Shown piece after piece: positions 25,367-36,404 of a DNA stretch of 64,000 nt (within the stretch, counting starts at the first letter, position 1; each line of letters begins with the position of its first letter). Where the stretch lies: NCBI GenBank assembly GCA_947095585.1, contig OX352763.1:104945908-105009907 (forward strand), given 5' to 3'. This DNA comes from Nephrocerus scutellatus. Lineage: Eukaryota > Arthropoda > Insecta > Diptera > Pipunculidae. Below the pieces are notes generated by a model. It was not told where the DNA came from and made no database searches. It saw only the letters and a list, made by a program, of their open reading frames with translations. A program made the translations under genes and the position numbers.

Positions 25367-25990
25367 TTAAGGAGCGGAAAAGATGAGATGTCCATTTGTC
25401 GGTATTAAATGACTGTAGATCATACGAATGCAGAAACACAGAACAGCCAATTCATTCCACATAATTATTGTGCGACTAAAGATAAAGAAGGAATATCTGA
25501 ATAGGTGGGTACGTCCGAAGATAGGTGTACAAGTAGACCCGTGAGCTCGAGTTAAGGCACTGGTTTTGCAGTTGGGTTGGAGGTTGGGCAGGATGCATCT
25601 GGATATTTTTTTTGAATACCGGAAAAAGCGATAAAAAAGTGACAGGCAGGACCAATTCCCACGATGTTCAAGCGATTCGATTGTTTTCGCAACATGTTTG
25701 TTACCAAAAAGTTTAATCGCACGTATTTGAATTCCGTCTAGTAGATGTAATGTGGTCTTGGGAACACCTGCCCAGACAATACAGTTGTATTCAAGTTTAG
25801 GTCGAATATATGCCTTGTGAATAGTAGTGAAATGTAGCCAGTACATCTTGAAGCGTTTTAGGAAACCTAAACATTTGTTAGCTATGACGGCTACATAGCC
25901 GTTCCAATGAAGTTCGTTCACGCACATACCAAGTATTGCAAGTTTTTCAGTTTCTTTGTTGCAAGTGGCATTCATGGATAAAGGATGGGG
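25367..25990 (-). mobile_element. Jockey-like LINE, 3' end
   Basis: A minus-strand frame of 234 codons encodes the RT thumb and tail (KETEKLAILGMCVNELHWNG, KCLGFLKRF, AYIRPKLEYNCIVWAGV, IQIRAIKLFG). The motif RPKLEY..IVW is typical of Jockey/CR1 LINEs. This is the best-preserved 3' end of the family in the window. Confidence 0.8.
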
Positions 25991-26180
25991 ATTCAAATTA
26001 CGCTTAGACGGCAGAATCGCTACCAGGCTGAGGTGATAGCGATTGAAGAGGTAATGAGTTGGATGAAGCATAATGTATTATCCTCAAAGAAGATTATCAT
26101 TTATGTGGACAGTCAGGCGGCCATAAAATCGTCTCACTGAAATCTAAGGTGGCGTTGAGCTGTCACTCCTCTCTTAACTA
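25991..26180 (+). mobile_element. LOA-like LINE, RNase H fragment
   Basis: The plus strand encodes RYQAEVIAIEEVMSWMKHNV and IIIYVDSQAAIKS, the first two acidic-residue segments of RNase H. It matches 3370-3510 (minus). It is sandwiched between two other LINE types. Confidence 0.65.
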
Positions 26181-27790
26181 GATGAGTGAGCAGTTCAATA
26201 TAAGGATCACATGTAACTCTCACAGTAAAGATGAGATCGCTACCGCGTTTAACGCAGTAAAGAAAAACAAGTCGGTAAGACTAGATAGTATACCCGCAGA
26301 GCTTCTGCGTGCCGCTCCAACGACATCAGCAGAGCTTTTGTATCTTCTTGTAGAGAGAGCTTGGGAGGCAGAAAGTTTCTACGACAAGTGGAAGAAAGGA
26401 ATGCTTATCAAGCTTGCTAAAAAAAGGTAGTCTTATGGAGTGCGAAAACTAGAGAGGCATTTGCGTTCTTCCTGCAGTTGCAAAGGTAATAGCCAAAGTA
26501 GTACTTGAGCGAATTAAGGAACATCTAGAAGATACACTCGATGCCGAACAAGAAGGTTTCCGCTCTGGATCATCCTGTATCGGCCACATCAACACCTTGC
26601 GGATCATTATTGAACAGTGCGTTGAATTCCAGTCACCCTTGCACCTGCTGAGAAGGCGATTGACAGTGTAACAAACAGCTTATCTGGCTCGCCTTGCGCA
26701 GGAGAGGTATACCCGATAAACTAATAGCTATTGTTAAAGCAACCTATGATTGCTCTAAATGTCATGTGCTGCATAGAGGAAAGCTGTCAGAGGAATTCGA
26801 GATCCTAAGTGGGGTACGACAAGGTTGCATTCTATCGCCGATACTTTTGTTGTTGGTTATTAGCGATGTGCTTCGCGCAGCTTTATCTACTGGAAACGGA
26901 GGAATTCGTTGGACGCTTACATCTGAACTAAAACATCTGGACTACGCTGACGACGTTGGTTTACTCTCAAACAGGATTATGGAGCTGCACCAAATGAAAA
27001 CAAATGTGGAAAGGGAGGCAAATGTTGTTGGGTTTGAACATTAATACTGCCAAAACCAAAATCATCAACCTCGGCACTAACTCAATAACTCAAGTTAACA
27101 TTGCTGGATTATCGGTAGAGAGAGTGTAGAGAGTTTTCAATATCTTGGGAGTATTGTCTCGACCGATGGTGGAACCGAACAGGACATTGTCAACCGAATC
27201 GGCAAAGCAAAATCGGTGTTTGGAATGATGACCATGATATGGCGAAGCAATGGGATCAGCTTAAACACCAAGCTGCGATTGTTCCGTTCAAATGTTGAAT
27301 CTGTGCTATTGTATGGGGTTAGCACTTGGAAGATGACCGCTACTATCACAAAAAGATTGCAAACATTCGTATATATGGGCCTACGGAACATCTTAAGGGT
27401 TTTCTGGCCTAACCGTATCTCTAACGAACATCTTTACCAGAGAACGGGTCAGGAACCAAAAGGCACAACCATCCAACGACGGAAGTGGCAGTGGATTGGT
27501 CATACACTCCGCAAAGGCGACAGTAGCAAACTACGCAATGCAATAGAATCCGTTAGCTCAGGATGGTAGAAGAACGGGTCGTCCGAGAAATACTGGACTT
27601 GTGTATCTCCGATGAAAACAACACACACCTTTTTCACGACATCACTGACAGTGAGATGCCTCCACGCTGCATACGTCTGCGACACTAGGTCGTACAGAGA
27701 GAGCTTAAAACCAGTCGTACCGGCCAACTGAAATTTAACTACGGTCCGTTTAGCCTCAAATAGTATACACTATTAGACAGTCTCTTCAAG
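26181..27790 (+). mobile_element. RTE-like LINE, reverse transcriptase region, decayed
   Basis: Plus-strand pieces in order: NAVKKNKSVRLDSIPAELLR (26,182-26,430); LEFEILSGVRQGCILSPIL-type core and LKHLDYADDVGLLS (26,694-27,044), so the catalytic YADD is present; FQYLGSIVSTDGGTEQDI; SVESVLLYG-type segment; and RRKWQWIGHTLRKGD (27,216-27,569). The order YADD, YLGS, WIGH is typical of RTE-type LINEs. Frameshifts separate the pieces, so it is dead. Confidence 0.78.
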
Positions 27791-28170
27791 TAAGGTAGAT
27801 TAATAGCGTCCTTGGTACATGCCCTCCGCCCATAAATAACAACGAAAAGTTCTCTCCCAGAGAAACCCGGACAACTCTGCTACAACTCCGGTCCGGTCGG
27901 TGTCATGATTTAGAGTTATCAAGCTCGTATTATCCGTGGCACTAATGATCTCTACCCCGACTTAATCAAGGCACTCACACTACCAGCCAGCTATTTCTCT
28001 GCCCCCATAACCCCACGAAAACTGCGTTCAGCGTATTAATTCTTGCGCAAGCGTTTCCGTGGAGGACATTTAGTTGATGTTGTGTTCCATAATTGATGGC
28101 ATATATGGAACTTTAACCAGAAATGTGTTTTATTTAAAAAACAAAACAGGGTGCTATTAAAGAAAACCCC
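27791..28170 (+). mobile_element. Possible Tc1/IS630-type transposon 3' end
   Basis: 27,990-28,170 resembles the terminal part of a mariner-like transposase gene (in broken frames: RINSC, GGHLVDVVFHN) followed by AGGGTGCTATTAAAGAAAACC. Similar inverted sequence occurs at 49,490-49,690 (GTTTTATTAAGAGTGCC; GGAACACAACATC). Family assignment is weak. Confidence 0.35.
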
Positions 28171-28483
28171 ATACATTATAGAACAAAATGAACAAAAGAT
28201 TTATAACTCCTAACCCTGTACTGGCATATTAATTTTTATCGCAAGTCGCAAGTCGCATTTTTATTGAAAGTCTTTCTTTAGTAATCGCTTCATTTGGTTT
28301 TCCAAAAAGTTTCAAGACGGTTACCTGAAATTAATTAGTACCACAAGTAAGATGATATGTTGATAACAGTCTGTCCAGCTCATAGAGAGCAGTACATATA
28401 TGTAAGTAATAAATGAAAACAATTTTATGGAACCTGTTCGTGGCGAAGGCCAGCCCCAGGTTGTAGAGCCAAAAATGTGTGTA

Positions 28484-28489
28484 TTTATT
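28484..28489 (-). terminator. Poly(A) signal of the secreted proline-rich gene
   Basis: AATAAA on the minus strand about 60 bases after the stop codon. Confidence 0.6.
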
Positions 28490-28547
28490 TAATATCAAAT
28501 ATGAGCGATGTTTTTGACAAACTGGATTATTGGATTAAGAAAAAAAA

Positions 28548-29495
28548 TTATTGATAGAACTGTGAACCAAATTGATTCGGTTGGTAGTAACCTCCGCCGA
28601 AGTTTGGCTGATAATCAAATTGATCTCGGAATGGAAAATTGCTACGAGCATCAAGAGCGCCTCCAAAACTCTGAGGTGGCGAGAAATCTTGTTGGCCTTG
28701 AAAGCCAAATGGAAACTGCGGCCTAAAGTTACCAGGACCTGAATACACGAAAAGACACAATACAGGTTTTGGTTAGCTTTAAAGAAAATTATCGATCTTA
28801 CCAGGTAGTCCCTGTGGGGGGAAAATGTTATTTTCACTGTCATTTGGTTGTTGTTGTGGTGGTGGTTGCTGTTGCGGCGGTTGTTGCTGTGGTGGCGGTG
28901 GTGGTTGCTGTGGTGGCGGCGGTGGTGGTGGTGGTTGTTGTTCCTGCTGTGGTGGCGGTTCTTGAGCTTCCGGTTGCTCCTCAGGTTGTGGGTCAGCTGC
29001 GGCAGGTTCGGGTTGTGTTTCCACATCTTCGGGGACTGGCGCAGTTCTGGCGGAATTACCATAGAATGGTGGTGGTGGTGGACCAAAGCCTCCTAGACCA
29101 GGATAGAAAGGTCCTCTGGGAGAAAGTCCATATGGAGAGCGACTGCCTGGATATGGCCCATAGAACGTTCCTCTAGGAGGCAGCAGAGGTAAATGTGCTA
29201 AGCTTGGTGGAACACCTGGAAGCGGTCTTGGTCGTGGTGGTGGTCGTCGAGGAGGTGGCGGTGGAGGTGGTGCTTCTGTTTCTGGCGGTGGTGGTGCCTC
29301 AGTCGTTGTCGTCAGATTCCTTAGTAAATTTCTTGCTACTTGATCCCCAATTAGAAACTTCTTGAACAGCGCACCAATAATTAAAGTCCGCTTATCACGA
29401 TCTCCATTGATCACGTACTGATCCTCAGCGGTGACCTGTCGCAAATACGCAGTCACACAAATCAGCGCGACAATCAAATATTTAAGCAGAAACAT
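28548..29495 (-). CDS. Secreted proline-rich protein, two exons
   Basis: Exon 1 is 29,495-28,802 and exon 2 is 28,738-28,548 (TAA), 294 residues, with a 63-bp GT-AG intron at 28,739-28,801 (phase 1). The first 23 residues (MFLLKYLIVALICV, cut near VTA/ED) are a clear signal peptide; the longer in-frame start at 29,600 only adds a non-conserved leader. After a short charged part (RDKRTLIIGALFKKF), Pro runs and Gln/Pro repeats fill residues about 66-230. Exon 2 encodes a Gly/Phe/Gln/Pro-rich tail (GGGYYQPNQFGSQFYQ). It resembles cuticle, eggshell or silk-like matrix proteins only in composition; I do not recognise a family. The poly(G)/CCN frames on the other strand are shadows. Confidence 0.83.
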
Positions 29496-30240
29496 GACAA
29501 TGTTGAAATTTTGCGCCAAAGATTTAAAAACTTTCCTTCTATCGTTGCAACGGAGCTGCTGACTGCCAGGAGTCGTCGCATAGAACTGGCACAGGTGCAC
29601 CGCGAAAATATGTGACCGACCGCGGATTGTGACACAGCAGCGTGCAGCTTAACCATCGCCAACAAGTTTGTCCGCTTATTACATCGTCATCGATGAGATG
29701 CCATCAGAGGCAAAGACGACGAACGACGGTGGTTGGGGTTAACTCAAGGCGTAATATCTGTAATTGAGGCAATATTTTCTGGTCTACTCCAGAAAATTTG
29801 TTTGGTTTTCTGGCTGTTGTTGTTGTTGTTGTTGCTGCTGCTGCACTAAGGCATCAGGTTTAGTTTTGTTGCTTTGTTGCTAATGGTTTTTTGATTTAAT
29901 TAATGCACAGATTAGAGAAACCGAATGAATAGTAAAAATAACTGGCCTACTGCAAGGTGGTGTTAGTTTGCGGATTTTTTACTTCTCGAATTATTACCGA
30001 CATACTAGGCGTAGTCGTTGGTAACGATATAACTCCGCTTGTGCTGTGCTGGAGTATTTTCCATGTCCTTTTGAATATGTTTAACGATTCCCACTTTTCG
30101 TTTTACAATCGGTAAGTGTAAAGTGGATTTGTAATTAGATTACAGCATAACCAACGCCTGCACCACAAATCCGATGCACTTTTTCAATATCTGGAAGTGC
30201 TGTCCTTTAAAGCAAAGTTTTATATGTTTGTCCTTGTATT
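29496..30240. other. Upstream region of the secreted gene
   Basis: It holds the probable 5' leader and promoter of the minus-strand gene (no clear TATA box seen), a perfect-arm hairpin (TTTTCTGG, 6-base loop, CCAGAAAA) at 29,777-29,798, and a (GTT)n(GCT)n run at about 29,817-29,845. No other gene is evident. Confidence 0.4.
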
Positions 30241-30241
30241 G

Positions 30242-30545
30242 GGTTAGGTTAGGTTAGATTTGGTGGCTGTGGCTGCTATTGCACACTTAGACCGTTTTCG
30301 GTCCATTGTGGTACCACAGGGTCTAGTGCCTTTCCCCTTATACTACAAAGCCCATTTGGTGCTCTTTATGAATTTTAGGATGTCTCCCACCTTGCAGTCC
30401 TCGACATCCGATAAACTGTTCATTGTGTAGTATCCCAAATGTTTCATTCTTCTGCTAACAAGAGCCGGACATGAACACAGGAAGTTCCATGTCGCGCGTA
30501 CAGATCGGGCAGTCTTGCTATACCTTTGTTGGACTAAGACTAGGA
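30242..30545 (-). mobile_element. LOA-like LINE 3' end, minus orientation
   Basis: It begins with GGTTAGGTTAGATTT (complement of the family's CCTAACC tail). The minus frame at 30,343-30,540 encodes CSCPALVSRRMKHLGYY, then NSLSDVEDCKVGDILKFIK. It is arranged tail-outward opposite the plus-strand piece that follows. Confidence 0.7.
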
Positions 30546-31241
30546 CGATCCGGACAGGATGGCTGCTACGTGCTAATAATATGGATGCCCTTCGCAACGA
30601 AGAGACCAGAAACAATTACAATCAATTAGTAGGACTATAAGGAAGACTAAATCCTGAGGCTCTGGCATTGTTGGGAACTGGGAAGGCAGACGAGCTAGCT
30701 AGTAATAGCATAAATCTTACTGCTACCGGAAGTGCAGGTATAGGAAGGCCATTAACGATAGTTAAGTTATGCCTCGGAAAGACAAAAATTAGAGGTGGAT
30801 GTATGCCATCCCATGCGTAGTATAGCAAAACTAAAAAAATTACGTCCGGGACACTCTAGACTATAGAGCACTGATTTTCCTGTAAAGAAGAGATCTGAGA
30901 ATGGTACTAGGGATACTAACAGGGCACTGTGTTTTCGAAGTACATAAGGAGAAGCCTGCGCCTTGAATTCAATGACCTCTGTAGAAGCTGTAATGAGGTT
31001 GAGGAGGAAGAGACAGCGGGCTGTTGTCTTCTTGTGCTAAGAAAACAAAAACATATGGGCTACTACATAATGAACAACTTATCGGATATAGAAAACTGTA
31101 AGTGCAAGACATCTTGAGATTTATTAAAAGCTCAACATATGCTCTCTGAAAGGGGAGAGGTAATGATGCTGTGGTACTACAATGGACCGTCACCGGTCTA
31201 AAGGTATTGCGAATGAAGCCACAAAACCTAACCTAACCTAA
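30546..31241 (+). mobile_element. LOA-like LINE 3' part, plus orientation
   Basis: It encodes the end of RNase H (GTGKADELASNSINL), then CRSCNEVEEEE, MGYYIMNNLSDIENC, and finishes in ACCTAACCTAACC at 31,228-31,241. With the previous piece it forms an inverted pair, each tail pointing outward. Confidence 0.7.
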
Positions 31242-31504
31242 GATTAGAACTGAGGCTGAGATGACGAGCGTAGAAGAGAAATTTTCACGCCTTACAAATA
31301 CTGTAATTACTATTGACTCCATCTTAGGCGGTAATTGTAAAGATCGGAATTCGACGATGAATATAAGTTAGCGTCTGAATATTACGTACCTAGCAATGCA
31401 ATAATGCCAGCGTTCTATGGGGCACATGAAGAAGAGCTCAGAAAGTAGCTGGGAGAAAATATCGTCCGTGAACTCGAACAGCACAGAGAGCGATAAATAC
31501 ACAA

Positions 31505-31634
31505 GTTCTTTCGTGCTTCGAATCCCAGTTACACCAAAAGTATTTTTCACGGTGCTATCTCTCGCGAATGTCTGACAAACGTCCGCAAATGGTCGCGAGA
31601 AGCTAGGCCTTGAACCGCAACGGTCTGTTATTAT
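31505..31634 (+). mobile_element. SINE 3' part, cut by an LTR insertion
   Basis: It contains CTTCGAATCCCAGTTACACC, CAAAAGTATTTTTCACGG and GAAGCTAGGCCTTGAACCGC, as in the SINE at 8910. It stops within the (ATT)n tail exactly where the solo LTR starts. Confidence 0.7.
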
Positions 31635-32240
31635 TGTTACGAAATGTAGATAGTAGTAGATGTCGCCATGGTATATAAAAGGAATTAATGCTTTCCCCTA
31701 TCGAAAATGGAATACGAGCAATTAGAATTGCATACTCTTAGGCTGTAGGATTTATTAGATTATTTAAAATGTAACCGACTTTAAGTTTAAATCATTATGT
31801 GCTGGTCAAAAATCTAGTCAAACCGGTATGTCCGGTGCAACATGATTACATATGTTGTTTATTTTTAGAAGGTGACTAATTACATATGAGTATGATTAGT
31901 TTTAATAAGGGAAGTTGCCACAATTTTCTGGATATTTCTGTCTATAAGATTGGAAGTTTCTGGAAACTTTTGAATGAGTAAAAAAGGTGGTGTTAGCTAC
32001 AAAAGATTCATTCAACCAGTTGAGTTGGAAAAGTTCTCGCAGAAATATAAGTGTTGTTGTAATAAGTGTTTTTGTAATAAGTGTTTTTGTAATAAGTGTT
32101 TTTGTGTACATTTAAAGTTATCACCAGTATAAATTTGTGAACTTGTGTTATTTTTACTGTTTGCTTAGCAAAGTTCTAATTTATAATTTAATAAACTTGT
32201 GTTGTGTTTTATTTGCTAAATCCTTTACGAATTCGAAACA
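31635..32240 (+). mobile_element. Solo LTR, Gypsy-type
   Basis: A 606-bp unit starting TGTTACGAA and ending TTCGAAACA, with TG...CA termini and short inverted ends. It is flanked by TTAT on both sides (31,631-31,634 and 32,241-32,244), the 4-bp duplication usual for Gypsy-type integration. It has a TATA-like GGTATATAAAAGG at about 31,670, three AATAAGTGTTTTTGT repeats at about 32,060-32,105, and AATAAAC near 32,190. No internal coding region remains, so recombination between two LTRs is likely. Orientation follows TATA before AATAAA. Confidence 0.75.
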
Positions 32241-32665
32241 TTATGATAGTTACAGTAGAACTTTATAAAGCTACTAGCGGAAATACTCGGAGTTTCCTGG
32301 ATTCATCTTACTCTCTCTACTTTTCTGAGAGAACTCTGCTTTCTGCTTTTTAAAGTGTTCATACGATCAGGCGCACGACTGCTGCATCATTCTAGCCCAA
32401 TAATATATACCAAGTTGACGAGATCGTTGCGTTCGTGTAGACGTTTTGCCACTTTGCATCGTTCAAGTCGAACTCCCTTTTGAGCCGTTGTTAAATCTTG
32501 CACTTTTTGAATCTTGTAGGGCTTCAAGTGAAGATAATTTTGACGTGACAACGTCTCACTCCAAGGTTTAAGAGGGTACATGTTCAAAAACTCAAATGTT
32601 AAATGTCACTATTTAACAGATGTTAAGTTACGTTTTTTATTATCCAATGGGATTTGGTCTTGAGG

Positions 32666-34438
32666 AACTAGAGTTTTTGAACAAAGCAATTTATCAAGCG
32701 ATTCGCATGAAACTCGGAATGTAGGACTAATATGTGACTATAGGACTTGTTCCTATGGAAATTCTGGGATCTGGCCAATAGGGTCTGGGTTTTTGGAACC
32801 AAGCCATTTCTCAAGGGATTCGTATGAAACTCGGAATGTAGGACTAATATGTGACTATAGGACTTGTTCCTATGGAAATTCTGGGATCTGGCCAATAGGG
32901 TCTGGGATTTTTGGAACCAAGCCATTTCTCAAGGGATTCGTATGAAACTCGGAATGTAGGACTAATATGTGACTATAGGACTTGTTCCTATGGAAATTCT
33001 GGGATCTGGCCAATAGGGTCTGGGTTTTTGGAACCAAGCCATTTCTCAAGGGATTCGTATGAAACTCGGAATGTAGGACTAATATGTGACTATAGGACTT
33101 GTTCCTATGGAAATTCTGGGATCTGGCCAATAGGGTCTGGGATTTTTGGAACCAAGCCATTTCTCAAGGGATTCGTATGAAACTCGGAATGTAGGACTAA
33201 TATGTGACTATAGGACTTGTTCCTATGGAAATTCTGGGATCTGGCCAATAGGGTCTGGGATTTTTGGAACCAAGCCATTTCTCAAGGGATTCGTATGAAA
33301 CTCGGAATGTAGGACTAATATGTGACTATAGGACTTGTTCCTATGGAAATTCTGGGATCTGGCCAATTGGGTCTGGGATTTTTGGAACCAAGCCATTTCT
33401 CAAGGGATTCGTATGAAACTCGGAATGTAGGACTAATATGTGACTATAGGACTTGTTCCTATGGAAATTCTGGGATCTGGCCAATTGGGTCTGGGATTTT
33501 TGGAACCAAGCCATTTCTCAAGGGATTCGTATGAAACTCGGAATGTAGGACTAATATGTGACTATAGGACTTGTTCCTATGGAAATTCTGGGATCTGGCC
33601 AATAGGGTCTGGGATTTTTGGAACCAAGCCATTTCTTTAGGGATTCGTATGAAACTCGGAATGTAGGACTAATATGTGACTATAAGACTTGTTCCTATGG
33701 AAATTCTGGGATCTGGCCAATTGGGTCTGGGATTTTTGGAACCAAGCCATTTCTCAAGGGATTCGTATGAAACTCGGAATGTAGGACTAATATGTGACTA
33801 TAAGACTTGTTCCTATGGAAATTCTGGGATCTGGCCAATAGGGTCTGGGTTTTTGGAACCAAGCCATTTCTCAAGGGATTCGTATGAAACTCGGAATGTA
33901 GGACTAAGATGTGACTATAAGATTTCTTCCTATGGAAATTCTGGAATATGATCATTATTGTCTGGAATTTCTGGAATAAAGCAATTTCTCAAGCGATTTG
34001 CATGAAATTCGGAATGTAGGACTAAGATGCGACTATAAAGGCTAAACTATAATGCAATTTCCCCCCCTTACGTTAAAGTCAAAATCCGACGAAATGCTTT
34101 CCAAAGATTCTAAAGTTTCTCATCCGACCAAAATGTAGTTTTGTCACCTCGACGAAATAACATAATTTGACATGACAACTATCAAGTTTTCTTAAGAAAA
34201 TGCGCTCGGCAGCGCACATCTAATCGATTGGCAAAGTAACGAAAGTATTGCGAACGCTATTATGGGCGCAGCATACATTTTCATTGTATTCGCTCATTTA
34301 ATCGTCGGGTTTTGACACTAGCGTAAAGAGATGAAATTACATTATAGTTCCGGCTTAAGACTTCTTGCTATGGAAATTCTTGAATATGATTATTATGGTC
34401 TGGAATTTCGGGAACTAAGCAATTTCTCAAGCGACTCG
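32666..34438. repeat. 118-bp tandem satellite, about 12 units
   Basis: A 118-bp unit (117 bp when one A is missing in GGGATTTTTGG) repeats head to tail; the phrase GGAATGTAGGACTAA occurs every 117-118 bp. Units from 32,780 to 33,880 are nearly identical, while the edge units (32,666-32,760; 33,900-34,038; 34,359-34,438) are diverged, the classical pattern of unequal exchange. The ORFs of 66-96 residues on both strands only reflect this repeat, because 118 is not a multiple of three. The last unit is split by a MITE at 34,039-34,355. Confidence 0.93.
34039..34355. mobile_element. 317-bp MITE inserted in a satellite unit
   Basis: The ends AGGCTAAACTATAATG and, inverted, AGCCGGAACTATAATG form a terminal inverted repeat that continues imperfectly for about 50 bp (through GTCAAAA and CCGACGA). 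TAA flanks it on both sides (34,036-34,038 and 34,356-34,358); removing the element and one TAA restores the satellite phrase GACTATAAGACTTCTT. A 3-bp TAA duplication points to the PIF/Harbinger superfamily. There is no coding capacity. Confidence 0.8.
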
Positions 34439-34609
34439 TGCCTTTTAATTTAATCGTAATGTTGGCCACAACGTCAAAGAATTTCAATCCAACCGCACGT
34501 AAAGATTACACGCACATATTTTTTTAACAGCTCTTACTTCTCCTACTACTATCGACGCAACTGCATTACTATGTTTGTGCAGTGATATGATATATTTAAT
34601 ATGTACCCA

Positions 34610-35850
34610 CCTCACAATAAATTGTTATGAACATTTAAATCAGCTTATAAATTATTTATTCGTTGTATGTGATGTGATTGATGATCATGTATGTGGTTTC
34701 AATAACATACAATCAAGCAGAGCAGAACGAAACAAACATATGCAGTAGTAGGCTGCGGTCAAGAATTCAGCCGCTGCGCAGTTTATGCTGCATGTTGGTC
34801 AAAAATTCACTTTTAAGCCAATGCATTAAAGAAAAATCGACTGCGCAGTTTACGCAGCTACTTAAAATGGGATGCAAATAGCAAAATGTAAATGTCAAAT
34901 TGTCGCCCTACAAGCAGACTGTAAGTCGGTTCAAAATATAGCCGCAATTTCGTGCATACCGACTGCCTGCCATTTTTTTGTGCAGCACAAGCTGCGAAGC
35001 TACTTAATTCTTTACCACAGCCGTAGTGATAGTACAGTCTCTGTTCATTTTCCTAAAAGTGCTCTGCCCTGCTCTTTCTATCAACATTGTGAGTGAGTGC
35101 TCTCGTGTTTGGTCGTGTAACAGAAAACAATACTACTATAAGTTACAGAAATAAGAGAACAATGCAAAAGAAATTTAATGAGAAATAATTGGCCTGCATG
35201 TTTGAAAAGCGACAATCTTACCATACCATTTCGAAGTATGGGCATCACTACTCAGTACTCACTACTTTCCTCTTCTAATTTAATTTAAAACTACTCAAAT
35301 TTTTTATGAGTTGAAATCAAAAGCTGCATTACTGTGTTTGGGCAGTAATATGTAATATGCAGCAACTTCACAGTTAGTGGTTATGAACATTTAAATCAGC
35401 TTATAAATTATTTATTCTGTTGTATGTGATGTGATTGATGATCATGTATGTGGTTTCAATAACATACAATCAAGCAGAGCAGAACGAAACAAACATATGC
35501 AGTAGTAGGCTGCGGTCAAGAATTCAGCCGCTGCGCAGTTTATGCTGCATTTTGGTCAAAAATTCAATTTTCAGCCAATGCATTAAAGAAAAATCGACTG
35601 CGTAGTTACTTAAAATTGGATGCAAATAGCAAAATGTAAATGTCAAATTGTCGCCCTACAAGCAGACTGTTAGTCGGTTCAAAAATAGCCGCAATTTCGT
35701 GCACACCGACTGCCTGCCATTTTTTTGTGCAGCACAAGCTGCGAAGCTACTTAATTCTTCACCGCAACCGTAGTGATAGTATAGTCTCTGTTCATTTTCT
35801 ATCAGTGCTCTGCTCTGCTCTTTCTATCAACATTGCATAAATGATACAGT
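34610..35850. repeat. Diverged direct duplication of about 480 bp
   Basis: 34,615-35,100 and 35,390-35,845 share long blocks in the same order and orientation (TTTAAATCAGCTTATAAATTA, GCAGTAGTAGGCTGCGGTC, GCCGCTGCGCAGTTTATGC, TGCAGCACAAGCTGCGAAGC), with small indels. A third partial copy of the adjoining sequence lies at 36,405-36,625. ORFs of 66-74 residues here are copies of each other without a recognisable domain. Confidence 0.8.
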
Positions 35851-36404
35851 GCTCTGTGAAAGAGAAAAAAAAATACAAATTTTTTTGCTGCTATTTCCTT
35901 TTCTTTTGGCTTAACTTATCCTTAGTATACAGTAAGTTCGATTGCTGGTTTGATTTTTTTTAATATCAAGAAGGCGTACCGTACTCGAAAATTTGAGAAT
36001 CGCCTAGAGAAGACTATATTTAGAAATCTTCATTTCTGTGTCGTTTGGCATTTTGTGCACATAAGTTTGAATGGTTTTTGCATTTTTTAATTATTATAAA
36101 AAGTATTACAGTAATTTATTTTTGTTATTTACATTAAACAATATTTCCTTGTATAGCAGATATCAGCTTTAATATATTTAAGTAATAATCTTCTACAAAA
36201 AATCATTTTAAACACAGATTTTTTTTATATAAAAATGAAGCTAAATTTAACATTAAAAAAATGCCTGTCTCTCAGTCAAAGAAGAGATGTTCGATCGTAA
36301 GTTGGATGTCTGCCACTGAACAATGAATCTACCATCGACCATTGAGTCAACCATCAAATATCATACATGGCATTAAGCATCGGTTCAAAATAACTATTCG
36401 ATCA

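Noticed and set aside
28769..29176. Plus-strand Val/Trp-rich ORFs opposite the secreted gene
   Set aside because: They are antisense shadows of CCN and CAG codons; homopolymer-like Val, Trp and Leu runs are not protein-like.
32668..33955. Several 66-96 residue ORFs on both strands
   Set aside because: They are readings of the 118-bp satellite; the repeat length is not a multiple of three and no domain is present.
32666..34038. CRISPR array
   Set aside because: The units are contiguous 118-bp repeats without unique spacers, in eukaryotic DNA.
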